Assembly (NCBI GenBank): GCA_951812505.1
Contig: CATOSI010000002.1
Location: 62,001-126,000, forward strand
DNA from: an uncultured Dehalococcoidia bacterium
GTDB lineage: Bacteria > Chloroflexota > Dehalococcoidia > Lucifugimonadales > UBA1123
Reading direction: 5' to 3'
DNA: 64,000 nt
The translations under genes and the position numbers were made by a program. This document shows positions 33,550-42,591 of the stretch, in pieces; position 1 is the stretch's first letter, and every line of letters begins with the position of its first letter. The notes beneath the pieces were generated by a model. The model saw only the letters and a list, made by a program, of their open reading frames with translations. It made no database searches and was not told the origin of the DNA.

Positions 33550-35370
33550 TCAGGACTTTGCGAAATCCAGTTTCAGACCAAGTTCGTCCAGTTGAGCGAC
33601 GTCAACTTTCCCTGGAGCGCCGAAAAGCGGGTCTGTTCCGTTCTGGGTCTTCGGGAACGCGATTACGTCCCTGATGTTATCGCGGTTGGCCAGCATCATG
33701 ATCAGCCGGTCTATGCCGGGCGCGATTCCGCCGTGCGGCGGAGCGCCGTATTCGAATGCGTGCACGAGCTGACCGAAGCGCTCCTCCACCTGCTCTTCGT
33801 CGTAGCCCAGAACCTTGAAGATACGCTCCTGGAGGGCGCGATTGTGTACCCTGATGCTGCCGCTTCCCAATTCCTCGCCGTTTCCAACGAGGTCGTAGCA
33901 GTTCGCTAAAACTTTGCCGGGATCGGACTCTATATACTGCTCATATCCGGGCTTGGGGGAAGTGAAAGCGTGATGGACCGCGTCCCATGCCTCTCGCTCT
34001 TCGTCGTGCTCGAACAGCGGGAAGTCCACGACGAAGGCGAATTTTATCTCGTCCGGGTCGGCAAGCTCCAGACGCTGGCCAAGTTCATGTCTGAGTTCGC
34101 CCAGTACGAGGTTCGTCGTCTTCTCCGGGCCAGCGACTATGAGTATCATGTCGCCGATGGCAGCATTGGTGCGCTCCCCGATTTCCCTGACCTGCTCCAC
34201 GCTGAGGAATCGGGACGCCGCGGACCTGATGTTGTCTTCCGTCAGTTCTTCGAGAGAGCCGGGTTCGCCCTGCAGCGCGATGGTCACCAGTCCCGTCGCT
34301 CCCCGGTCCCTTGCGAACTGGATGAGCGCGTCGGTCTGGCGACGTGAATAGGACGCCAGTCCGGGAGCGGCGAATCCCTTCACCACACCGCCGTTCTGGA
34401 CAGCCGAAGTGAATACCCTGAAGTCGGATTTCCGGGCGAAGTCGCTCAGGTCTTCCAACTCCATGCCGTAGCGCAGATCGGGCTTGTCGCTGCCGTATTT
34501 GTCCATCGCCTCGCGGTAGGTGAGCCTCGGGAACGGTTTGGTCAGCTTCTTTTCGGGGGTCAGCGTTTCGATCATTTCGGTGTAGAGTTGCTCCGTAAGG
34601 CTGAGAATATCCTCCTCCTCTACGAAGCTCATCTCAAGGTCGAGCTGGGTGAACTCAGGCTGCCGGTTGGTTCGGAGGTCTTCGTCCCTGAAGCAGCGCG
34701 CTATCTGGAAATACTTCTCGACGCCAGCCACCATAAGGAGCTGTTTCAACTGCTGCGGCGACTGCGGAAGCGCGTAGAAGCTGCCGGGATACTGTCGGCT
34801 GGGCACAAGATAGTCGCGCGCGCCCTCGGGGGTACTCTTAATGAGGATGGGCGTCTCGATCTCGAGGAACCCGCGTTCGTCGAGAAAATCGCGCATAAAC
34901 TTGACTACCTTGTGGCGCAGTATCATGGTGTCGCGCATACTCGAGCGCCTGAGGTCGAGATACCTGTAGCGCATCCTGAGAAGCTCATCCACATCCGTCT
35001 CTTCGTTAATATAGAAGGGAGGCGTGAGCGATTCGTTCAACACGTCCGCCTCGGCCGCTATGACCTCGATGTCGCCGGTGGACATTCCGGTATTCTCAGT
35101 GCCTTGGGGCCTGGCCTGCACCTCGCCCGTGACCCGGATGACCCACTCGCCGCGGAAACTCTCGGCGACTGCGTGAGCGTCGGGGGCGACTTCGGGATTG
35201 AACACGACCTGAGTCAGGCCGTCGCGGTCCCGGATGTCAATAAAGATGAGCGATCCGTGGTCGCGGCGCCTATGCACCCAGCCGGCGAGCGTAACGCTCC
35301 GGCCCGCGTCTTCGGATCTGAGACTTCCGCAGCTTGTGGTCTTGAGCAAGATAGCGCCTCTTAGTGTCAT
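33550..35370 (-). CDS. aspS: Aspartyl-tRNA synthetase, probably non-discriminating
   Basis: A 606-residue bacterial-type class II synthetase: OB-fold anticodon domain (1-110), motif 1, motif 2 (FRDEDLRTNRQPEFTQLD), a GAD insertion (about 300-420) and motif 3 (GIAPGIDRLIMML). The anticodon domain has RRRDHGS with His38 and a Gly at position 90. In bacterial AspRS, His and Gly at these places are associated with charging of both tRNA-Asp and tRNA-Asn, with Leu in the discriminating enzyme. That would require a GatCAB amidotransferase elsewhere in the genome. Confidence 0.95.
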   Translation of the reverse strand: MTLRGAILLKTTSCGSLRSEDAGRSVTLAGWVHRRRDHGSLIFIDIRDRDGLTQVVFNPEVAPDAHAVAESFRGEWVIRVTGEVQARPQGTENTGMSTGDIEVIAAEADVLNESLTPPFYINEETDVDELLRMRYRYLDLRRSSMRDTMILRHKVVKFMRDFLDERGFLEIETPILIKSTPEGARDYLVPSRQYPGSFYALPQSPQQLKQLLMVAGVEKYFQIARCFRDEDLRTNRQPEFTQLDLEMSFVEEEDILSLTEQLYTEMIETLTPEKKLTKPFPRLTYREAMDKYGSDKPDLRYGMELEDLSDFARKSDFRVFTSAVQNGGVVKGFAAPGLASYSRRQTDALIQFARDRGATGLVTIALQGEPGSLEELTEDNIRSAASRFLSVEQVREIGERTNAAIGDMILIVAGPEKTTNLVLGELRHELGQRLELADPDEIKFAFVVDFPLFEHDEEREAWDAVHHAFTSPKPGYEQYIESDPGKVLANCYDLVGNGEELGSGSIRVHNRALQERIFKVLGYDEEQVEERFGQLVHAFEYGAPPHGGIAPGIDRLIMMLANRDNIRDVIAFPKTQNGTDPLFGAPGKVDVAQLDELGLKLDFAKS

Positions 35371-35546
35371 GCTATGCGTCCCGCGGCCAGAAGAATCCCG
35401 CCCGCCCCAAAATCATAGCTACACCGACGCTCTCCAATCAAGAAAGGCGTTCAGTGGAAGGAGATTCGCCGATTGCTCTATTGTGAATATGCTAAGATGT
35501 CTCCAGCATGGTTACGTAGCTGATTGATAGACGGACGGAAGCCACA

Positions 35547-35716
35547 ATGGTTACGAGAACGGTTACGAGAACGACAGCGAAGAGGGAAGAAATCTACGGC
35601 ATAGCGCCGGTTCCGATTGACCCGGACGATGTGCCGGACCGGATACCGATTGAGCGGAGGCGGAGGTAGAAAGGCTGCGGGAGCGGCTTCGGCGCATGGA
35701 ACAGGGCTGATCGGGG
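35547..35716 (+). pseudogene. Small frameshifted coding frame
   Basis: A 40-residue frame (35547-35669) opens with MVTRTVTRT and ends after RIPIE in an arginine run. Shifting the frame near 35650 continues with AEAEVERLRERLRRMEQG and stops at 35716, giving a coherent protein of about 55 residues with a coiled-coil end. This looks like a small gene broken by an indel, or a sequencing error. No family is recognised. Confidence 0.4.
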
Positions 35717-35794
35717 TTCAGCCAGCCGCCATCCCGACATCCTTAAAATTAACAATTCGCCCACCACATTTCCATATTCACAACCGCTAACTCA

Positions 35795-35822
35795 TTGACA
35801 GACATTCACAGGCTCTTATATA
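35795..35822 (+). promoter_or_regulatory. Distal sigma70-type promoter of the surface protein
   Basis: TTGACA at 35795-35800, 16-bp spacer, TATATA at 35817-35822. Near-consensus at both hexamers. Confidence 0.6.
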
Positions 35823-35913
35823 GTTCAGGAACAGTTTCATACAAGTCTGATAATTTGTCATGCGCAAGCGGCGTTCATGGCGCGCGTCGCACGGAACAAT
35901 GCCTTAGAAGACC

Positions 35914-35943
35914 TTGACAGATAATCGCCGTTGGGTGTACAAA
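35914..35943 (+). promoter_or_regulatory. Proximal sigma70-type promoter of the surface protein
   Basis: TTGACA at 35914-35919, 18-bp spacer, TACAAA at 35938-35943. With the distal one it forms a tandem pair, as expected for a highly expressed envelope protein. Confidence 0.5.
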
Positions 35944-36114
35944 TCTAACGGTTTGAAAATACTAAGCGAGGTGCAGATGCTGGCAAGGCCCGCATCTCAT
36001 AACAAACGGGAATCTCCCATGGAACGGTTCAATGCGTTCCGGGGGGATTTATTATGTCAAACAGCCGTTCGGTCATATTCAATTTGTAATCGCTGAGACC
36101 TAAGGGGGTAGTAA

Positions 36115-38865
36115 GTGAAAAGCAAGAGGCGGTTTATACCATTAGTATTCTTGGGGGCGATAATTCTGTCCCTTCTTGTCATCGTTCCGGCATTCTCTGC
36201 CACCGGCACGGTGCGATTCTACGATGTAAACGATGACGACGAAGACCAGGAATGGGCAAGGCAGGGCGGAATGATCTACGTCGAGGTCGACGATGAGGAC
36301 CTTGATGTAGTCGAGTCATTCAACGGCGACGCCGCCGAGTCGCACATGCTGAGTAATGTGCAGACCTTCTTCCTGCGTTCAGTACCTGTCGCCGACAGGA
36401 ACGACGATGGCTTCATCAACCAGCGCGACATAAGCGTGGTTGACGCGAGCGGAAACCCGGTGTCTGTTGACAGGGCCGGCGTAGATGGTCGCGTGGATCT
36501 TAATGACCCGTTCGACGGGGAAGTTTTGGTCAGCTACGATGGAGCGGTCAGAAACAACACAGGTGAAGGTGACGACGCTACCGTTACTATCAAGTCCCAA
36601 GCTGATCCGACGGGCATCAAAATCACCCTGATGGAAACCGGTACTGACACCGGCGTTTTCACAGGCATGGTGGCGACTAACGGCGCCGACGACGGCGACG
36701 AGTCCAGCGCCGACACCAGCCCGCCTACTCTCAAGGTTGGCAAGAACGACGTAGTCAGAGTTACTTACAGCGACGCGGACCCTGATCGCAATACCTCCCA
36801 GACCCTCAAGGTCGAAACTACCGCGCCGATCATCTCCAACCCCAGCCCCGCTCACGACACAGCTGACAGGGCTGACCCGGACATCGAATTCGACGTGACC
36901 GACAGCGATTCGGGCATCGCCGACGCTGACGACATCCATGTCGTGTTCGGCGTGGACAACGATCCGGCCGACGGCGCAATAGACGCCATGTACCGCTATA
37001 TGGTCAACGACGCCCCCAAGGGCGACGTTGACGAAGAGGACGACGTATTCAGCGCCAAGCAGGGGCTTCCCAGTGATGTCGAGATCGACAACGACGCCAC
37101 GGTCTATTGGTGGGCGATAGCGGTTGACTCCGCAGGCAACGTCGCAGTGTCCGACCGCCAGTCCACAATAGAGGTTGACGACGAAGATGTTGACGACCCC
37201 TGTAACGCAGGCGACTTCAATATGGGCGACGGTCTCGTAGGTCAGGATGTTGGCGTATCCGCTGAAATCGCAGGGTGCCAGCCCTACGCGGTACGCATAG
37301 ACAACACCGAGCCAGAGATCGAATCCGTAACCACCGGTCCCACCTGGGACGCCGATGAGGACGAAGTTGACATGGACGCGGGCGACGCTACCAGCGTTCT
37401 GGTCACGTTCAGTGAAGACCTGGACGCGGAAACCGTAGCCGACAGCGACTTCGACGTTGAGGGCGCATCTGTTACTGACGTGGAAGTACAGGACAACTAC
37501 GTATTCCTGAGTCTCTCCTCCGAGCTTGCTCCGGACGAAGAGCCAGAAGTTGAACTGGTTGGATCCGTACGCGACGTCGCAGGTAACCGCCAGACCTCCG
37601 GTGAGGTTGAGGCCACTGACGGCATAGCGCCGACTCTCACCGTTATGGTGGAAGGCGGAAACCGCTCCGTAACCAACGACTCGATCACGATCACGATCAG
37701 CTCTAACGAGGACGTCGGAACGCCCAAGGTAATGTTCCAGAGGGTGATTGACGTCAATGCTGACGATAACGACGACACGGACGAGAACGAAGCAATGTAC
37801 GCTCTGGACAGCGGTGACAGCGTGGACGGCGTTCTCACCTCCGCCAGGAACTACGAAGCCAAGTTCGAGGCCGACGACCCCGGTCTGTACAATGTTTACG
37901 TAACGGCCAGAGACGCCACCGAGTCCAACGAGGGCACGGCCGGTGTGAACGAAGGCCCGATAGACCTCGACGAGGACACCAAGGCCATTCTGTTCGAGTT
38001 CGACGACGAAGTCGGCGAGCCTACGGTCTCCCCTGAGGAAACAGACAATTCCGATCCGTTCATTGCGATTGACTTCTCGAATGAAGGCACCGAGTACGCG
38101 GACGACTTAGACGTAGATCTTGACTCGCATGGCGACGTCACGATCACGGAGGCTACCCTGAAGTCCCCGGACATGGACGCCATGGACATCACGGACATGC
38201 TGGTAACCACCGACAACCAGGTATTCCTGTTCAAGGCCTCCGACCTTGCGAAGGGCGACCACGTTGTAACCGTATCCGCGATGGACACCGCCGGAAACGA
38301 GTTGGAAGACGAAGAGCTTACGGTTGAGGTCGTTGAGCGCGAGCCCTTCAGCCTCAAGCTGAAGCCCGGCTGGAACCTCGTGTCCCTGCCCGGCACGCCG
38401 ACCAACACCAGCATCAACGCTGTGATACCCGCGGACCACCCGGCCAGCACCATACTTACCTATGACGCCGAATCCGGATGGATGACCGCAATCCGCAGCG
38501 AGGACGGCACATGGCTCGGTACGCTGATGACTGTGGACGCCGCCAGGGCTTACTGGATCCAGACCGACTCCTTCGAGTCCATTTCGGTTGACATTCCGAG
38601 GATCAGCGCCGGTACGTCCGTGCTGCCGACCATCGCTCTGTCCGCCGGCTGGAACTTCGTGCCCGTCATTGACGTGAGCGGTGAACTCAGCCACGGCGAC
38701 GCCGTATCGGCTAAGGCCTACTTCAGCGGCGCCGACGTAAACCGCGTGTACACCTTCGACACCCAGATGGGTATGTGGGATGTAGTGGACGTGGAAGAAG
38801 GCACCCTCATGGTTGGCTCCGGCTACTGGGTCCATGCGGACGAGGACGACGTACTCGCTCCGTAA
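36115..38865 (+). CDS. Large acidic secreted surface (S-layer-like) protein
   Basis: A 916-residue secreted protein beginning with GTG at 36115 behind AAGGGGG. A signal peptide covers about 1-30 (cleavage near AFSA). The mature part is very rich in Asp and Glu and contains several Ig-like beta-sandwich regions, e.g. ATSVLVTFSEDLDAETVAD and VRDVAGNRQTSGE. The C-terminus has two related modules opening KPGWNLVSLPG and SAGWNFVPVID. There is no membrane anchor. Tandem promoters before and a strong terminator after make it a single-gene unit. The acidity, size and signals fit a major cell-surface or S-layer protein; this is inference. Confidence 0.8.
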   Translation: MKSKRRFIPLVFLGAIILSLLVIVPAFSATGTVRFYDVNDDDEDQEWARQGGMIYVEVDDEDLDVVESFNGDAAESHMLSNVQTFFLRSVPVADRNDDGFINQRDISVVDASGNPVSVDRAGVDGRVDLNDPFDGEVLVSYDGAVRNNTGEGDDATVTIKSQADPTGIKITLMETGTDTGVFTGMVATNGADDGDESSADTSPPTLKVGKNDVVRVTYSDADPDRNTSQTLKVETTAPIISNPSPAHDTADRADPDIEFDVTDSDSGIADADDIHVVFGVDNDPADGAIDAMYRYMVNDAPKGDVDEEDDVFSAKQGLPSDVEIDNDATVYWWAIAVDSAGNVAVSDRQSTIEVDDEDVDDPCNAGDFNMGDGLVGQDVGVSAEIAGCQPYAVRIDNTEPEIESVTTGPTWDADEDEVDMDAGDATSVLVTFSEDLDAETVADSDFDVEGASVTDVEVQDNYVFLSLSSELAPDEEPEVELVGSVRDVAGNRQTSGEVEATDGIAPTLTVMVEGGNRSVTNDSITITISSNEDVGTPKVMFQRVIDVNADDNDDTDENEAMYALDSGDSVDGVLTSARNYEAKFEADDPGLYNVYVTARDATESNEGTAGVNEGPIDLDEDTKAILFEFDDEVGEPTVSPEETDNSDPFIAIDFSNEGTEYADDLDVDLDSHGDVTITEATLKSPDMDAMDITDMLVTTDNQVFLFKASDLAKGDHVVTVSAMDTAGNELEDEELTVEVVEREPFSLKLKPGWNLVSLPGTPTNTSINAVIPADHPASTILTYDAESGWMTAIRSEDGTWLGTLMTVDAARAYWIQTDSFESISVDIPRISAGTSVLPTIALSAGWNFVPVIDVSGELSHGDAVSAKAYFSGADVNRVYTFDTQMGMWDVVDVEEGTLMVGSGYWVHADEDDVLAP

Positions 38866-38898
38866 ACCCTCCGGCTAATCGGTAACAGCTAGTTAGTA

Positions 38899-38935
38899 AA
38901 CATCCCTCCCCAAGATGGGGAGGGATGTTATTTTT
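38899..38935 (+). terminator. Strong rho-independent terminator
   Basis: A perfect 13-bp stem (38899-38911 with 38917-38929; ACATCCCTCCCC with its complement), a 5-base loop and ATTTTT follow the surface-protein gene. Confidence 0.9.
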
Positions 38936-39023
38936 GCTCAAATATGTGGTTATTTTGACGTGGACGGCACCACTCTCTGCTACAATTAAGAACGCTTGAA
39001 ATTTTGAATCACACTGAGAATCA

Positions 39024-40250
39024 ATGGATACACTGGCAGAAAGATCAAGAAGCGAAGACAACCCCACCTCAGTAAGCCGCAGAGTACTGATGCGTTTATG
39101 GCTGCCTGTTTCCATAAACGTGTTCCTAGCGATAGCCGTCGCGCTCGCAGTTTCGGTCTTGCCAACAAAGACGCTCGCACAAGGCGGCGGTCCACCTCCC
39201 GGAGGCATCGTCTATTATGGCGATGCGACTGTTGACGGTGAGCCTGTACCTGACGGGTTCGAGATAACTGCCAGGGTGGGTGATTATGAATCAAACCCCG
39301 TTACCGTTTCCGAAGGAAGGTATGCATCCCTGTCCGTAGCATCCCCTCATGCACCACACGCAGGACAGACGATCAGCTTCTTTCTTGGCAACGTGCAAGC
39401 CGATCAGACAGACATATACCAGCCCCATGGAATTCCAGTCATAATAACCGGCTTCGACCTCACATTCGCAAGCCTTCCCGAACCGACGCCCATACCACAG
39501 CCGAGCGCTGTCCCGACCGATACTCCAATAGCTGCTCCAACGCAACCACCCGCCCCGACGCAACCGCCCGCGCCCGTGTCTGCGGAGCCCATGGTATTCA
39601 TATCCGGCCTGGTAGTCGTTCTGGGAGTTCCACAATCGCCTGCCGACTCGATACTGGTCGCCCGAATAGGCGACAGTTACCAGTCCCAACCCGCTGCCGC
39701 AATCGCTACGGACGGCATATACGGCGGCCTGGTGGTTGATCCCGGCGACCTGAGTTTCGAGGGAAGCGAGATACGCTTCTTCCTGAACGGCATTCCCGCG
39801 CGGACTACGGCTGTCTATCAGAGCGGCAAGCTGGAACGCACTTTCGACATTCTGTTCACGGAGTATCCTACCCCGCTTCCGACCGAAACTCCGATACCAA
39901 CCAGCACGCCCATACCTACACCTACTGATACTCCGGTTCCGACACAGACGCCCGTACCCACGCCTGTACCGCCGACTTCCACCCCGGTTCCGACACAGAC
40001 GCCCGCACCCACACCGACCCCTGTTCCGACGAGTACGCCAGTGCCGGCGCCAACGACCGCTCCGGCGCCCACATCCGCACCTCCGACGACCGAACCGCCG
40101 CCCGCGCCGACAGCACCGCCCGAAGAATCGGGAGGCTGTTTCTCAGTCGCAAACGTATCTCCACTGACGGGCGCGGCCAACGCATTGCTCCTGATCGCGC
40201 CGCTCGGACTCATCGTCGGCCTGAGAAGCGCGCGCAAGAGATGTCGCTGA
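39024..40250 (+). CDS. Surface protein with duplicated beta domain, Pro/Thr stalk and C-terminal anchor
   Basis: A 408-residue protein. An N-terminal signal anchor lies at about 25-52. Two related domains follow (about 60-150 and 190-275), each with A-R-[VI]-G-D followed by ISFFLGN or IRFFLNG. They are separated, and then followed, by Pro/Thr-rich stalks of TPxPTPTxTP type (the long one about 275-365). The C-terminus is G-G-C, a hydrophobic helix and a basic end (SARKRCR), the tripartite form of a sorting or anchoring signal. A surface adhesin or cell-wall protein is likely; the ligand is unknown. Confidence 0.75.
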   Translation: MDTLAERSRSEDNPTSVSRRVLMRLWLPVSINVFLAIAVALAVSVLPTKTLAQGGGPPPGGIVYYGDATVDGEPVPDGFEITARVGDYESNPVTVSEGRYASLSVASPHAPHAGQTISFFLGNVQADQTDIYQPHGIPVIITGFDLTFASLPEPTPIPQPSAVPTDTPIAAPTQPPAPTQPPAPVSAEPMVFISGLVVVLGVPQSPADSILVARIGDSYQSQPAAAIATDGIYGGLVVDPGDLSFEGSEIRFFLNGIPARTTAVYQSGKLERTFDILFTEYPTPLPTETPIPTSTPIPTPTDTPVPTQTPVPTPVPPTSTPVPTQTPAPTPTPVPTSTPVPAPTTAPAPTSAPPTTEPPPAPTAPPEESGGCFSVANVSPLTGAANALLLIAPLGLIVGLRSARKRCR

Positions 40251-40297
40251 TTGTCGAAAGTCAAGACCGACATCTAACACCCAGCCCTGCAATATGG

Positions 40298-40303
40298 TAT
40301 TAT
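40298..40303 (+). promoter_or_regulatory. Possible extended -10 promoter of the NuoEFG-like operon
   Basis: TGG followed by TATTAT (40298-40303) gives an extended -10 element about 35 bp before the nuoE-like start. No good -35 is visible. Confidence 0.35.
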
Positions 40304-40337
40304 TGTGAAGGATTTTTCTAACTGAGAGGATCTGCCT

Positions 40338-40817
40338 TTGCCTCCAATAAGCGCACAGGAAAAAGAGCGGCTTCTACACGCGATAAGTCACCAGCGCCGC
40401 CCTACTGTGACCGTCCTATCATCTCTTCTCGCCGTGCAGGATGAGTTAGGGTACATACCCGATGAAGCCATCGAAGAAGTAGCCACGCTTAACGACACGA
40501 CCATCAACGAGGTCTGGGGCGTAGCTTCCTTCTACACGAACTTCAGATTCACTCCGCCCGGGGAGCACAATGTGGAAATCTGCTGGGGTCCTACGTGCCA
40601 CCTGAAGGGCGCGTCCCATATCCTGAAGCAGGTAATGGAGCAGTTGGGCCTGGATGATGAGGGCGAGACTGAGGACAACAGCATATCGTTCAAGTTCAAT
40701 ACGTGCCTCGGAGCCTGTTCCACCGCCCCGGTGATGAGCATAGACCACCATCTTATTGGACGCCTGACACCCGAATCAGCTTCCGAACGCGTCGGAATTC
40801 TTCTGAGCAAGTCCTGA
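40338..40817 (+). CDS. nuoE: NuoE-like [2Fe-2S] subunit
   Basis: A 159-residue thioredoxin-fold ferredoxin subunit of the NADH-oxidising module. The four cluster ligands are Cys82, Cys87, Cys123 and Cys127 (CWGPTC and CLGAC). It starts with a TTG at 40338 behind GAGAGGA. It heads a four-gene operon (E, F, G-like, FNR-like). No membrane subunits of complex I are present, so this is a soluble module. Confidence 0.93.
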   Translation: MPPISAQEKERLLHAISHQRRPTVTVLSSLLAVQDELGYIPDEAIEEVATLNDTTINEVWGVASFYTNFRFTPPGEHNVEICWGPTCHLKGASHILKQVMEQLGLDDEGETEDNSISFKFNTCLGACSTAPVMSIDHHLIGRLTPESASERVGILLSKS

Positions 40818-40848
40818 AACGCCTCTATAAAATCCCCCTCCGTGAGCC

Positions 40849-42591
40849 ATGCCCACATACGAAGAAATCAAACAGACCGCCGATGAGCGCTGGAAGAGCC
40901 TGACCGAGGGCCCTGAGCCCTGGATACGGGTGGGAACCGCTATGTGCGGACACTCCTCAGGCGCATACGAGGTAATCGAAGCGCTCAGGGAGACGCTCGA
41001 ATCCGGGAACATCGCCGCCCGAATAGACGAGGTTGGCTGCCTCGGTGTCTGCTATGCCGAACCGCTGGTTGACATCCTCCTTCCGGGAAGCAATTCGAGG
41101 CTCTTCTTCCGAAATGTCACGCCTGACGATGTTCCTTCAATCGTGGGTTCGTACCTCGGATCCGGTGAACTGCCAGCCGACAAAGTCTTCGGCTACCTGG
41201 GGGATGATCCGATAGATGGCGCGCCGAATCTCGCCGACGTGCCGGGAATATCCAGACAGCATCGCATCGCGCTCAGAAACGCCGGAAACATCGCTCCCGG
41301 CGATATTAGCCAGTACATCGCGAACGGCGGATACGCCGGCATAAATAAGGCCATCACGCAGATGGAGCCTGACGACGTCATCAAGGAGATGACCGACTCC
41401 GGCCTTCGCGGACGGGGCGGAGCGGCCTTCCCGACTGGAATCAAGTGGAGCTTTATGGTCCGCTCCCCGGGTCCCAAGAAGTATATGCTTTGCAACTGCG
41501 AAGAAGGAGACCCGGGCGCTTACAACGACAAGGGCATACTCGAAAGCGACCCGCACACGCTTCTGGAAGGGTTGATGATCGGCGGTTACGCCACGCGCGC
41601 CTCCAATGGCATCGTATTCATCCGGCACGGTCACGACGGGCCAATCGAGCGCACCGAAGAGGCGATAAAGCAGGCATACGAAGCGGGTATCCTGGGCGAG
41701 AACATCTTCGGCACGGACTTCAGTTTCGACATAGAGGTCGCACTGACCGGCGAGTCTTACGTCGCGGGCGAAGAGACTGCCCTGATGGAAGCCATCGAGG
41801 GCAAACGTTCGCAGCCAAGATTCCGTCCCCCCTTCCCTGCCGCATTCGGCGTATGGGGGTATCCTTCCACCATCAACAACGTAAAGACGTACTCTTACGC
41901 CCCCGAGATCATTTCGCGCGGCGCGGAATGGTTCAGCTCCATAGGCGTTAACCGCAGTACCGGAACCGCGATCATCTGCCTCAACGGTAATGTCGAATAT
42001 CCCGGACTGTACGAGGTCCCGATGGGGCTCACGCTCGGCGAAGTGGTAAACGACATAGGTGGAGGCGTCCCGGACGGCAAGGAGCTAAAGCTGCTCCAGA
42101 CCGGCGGTCCACTTGGCGGGGTCCTGAGCGCGGAAAGCATGTCCATACACATAGACTTCGACGAGATGCGTGACGCGGGAGCTATTCTCGGGTCCGGCGG
42201 CATCATCGTCGGCGACGAGGAGGTTTGCGCAGTTGACCTGACTCGCATTCTCGTAGCCTTCTGCCAGTTCGAGTCCTGCGGCAAGTGCTTCCCGTGCAGG
42301 CTGGGCATGGAGCACCTTCTCGAGATAACCGAGCGCATAGCCAGGTGTGAAAGCAGGCCCGGCGACCTCGATCTCATGAGCTCCGTCGGCAATACGATGG
42401 AAGCAAGTTCGCTCTGCGGACACGGCCAGCTTGGGTTTGGGCCCATCCGGTCAGCGCTCACCCATTTCGAGTCAGACTTCAGGGCGCACATCGAAGAAGG
42501 CCGCTGCCCGACCGGCAGTTGCCTCGGCCCGCACATCGCGCCAAAGAATACCAGACCATACGCCCACGATTTCGCACCCGGAGCATCATAA
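40849..42591 (+). CDS. nuoF: NuoF/HoxF-like NADH-binding flavoprotein subunit
   Basis: A 580-residue subunit with an N-terminal thioredoxin-like [2Fe-2S] domain (Cys33, Cys64, Cys68 visible), then the FMN/NADH domain with GRGGAAFPTGIKW and ALTGESYVAGEETALMEAI, and a [4Fe-4S] site at Cys477, Cys480, Cys483 and Cys523. This is the HoxF/FdsB/HydB layout rather than complex I NuoF. It lacks the C-terminal two-cluster ferredoxin domain of HydB. It would transfer electrons between NAD(H) and the G-like subunit. Its stop overlaps the next start by one base (TAATG). Confidence 0.94.
   Translation: MPTYEEIKQTADERWKSLTEGPEPWIRVGTAMCGHSSGAYEVIEALRETLESGNIAARIDEVGCLGVCYAEPLVDILLPGSNSRLFFRNVTPDDVPSIVGSYLGSGELPADKVFGYLGDDPIDGAPNLADVPGISRQHRIALRNAGNIAPGDISQYIANGGYAGINKAITQMEPDDVIKEMTDSGLRGRGGAAFPTGIKWSFMVRSPGPKKYMLCNCEEGDPGAYNDKGILESDPHTLLEGLMIGGYATRASNGIVFIRHGHDGPIERTEEAIKQAYEAGILGENIFGTDFSFDIEVALTGESYVAGEETALMEAIEGKRSQPRFRPPFPAAFGVWGYPSTINNVKTYSYAPEIISRGAEWFSSIGVNRSTGTAIICLNGNVEYPGLYEVPMGLTLGEVVNDIGGGVPDGKELKLLQTGGPLGGVLSAESMSIHIDFDEMRDAGAILGSGGIIVGDEEVCAVDLTRILVAFCQFESCGKCFPCRLGMEHLLEITERIARCESRPGDLDLMSSVGNTMEASSLCGHGQLGFGPIRSALTHFESDFRAHIEEGRCPTGSCLGPHIAPKNTRPYAHDFAPGAS

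Larger units (their letters stand above)
35371..36114. other. Intergenic region with tandem promoters and long leader
   Basis: Of these 744 bp, 35371-35790 contain a small frameshifted frame (35547-35716) and nothing else clear. From 35795 on there are two sigma70-type promoters and a leader of 165-285 nt for the large surface protein, including a stem of 6 bp at 36021-36040. Confidence 0.65.

Noticed and set aside
39895-40110. DNA tandem repeat in the Pro/Thr stalk gene
   Set aside because: The bases repeat only loosely (CCGAC-CCNAC type) as a consequence of a Pro/Thr-rich protein; there is no fixed repeat unit.
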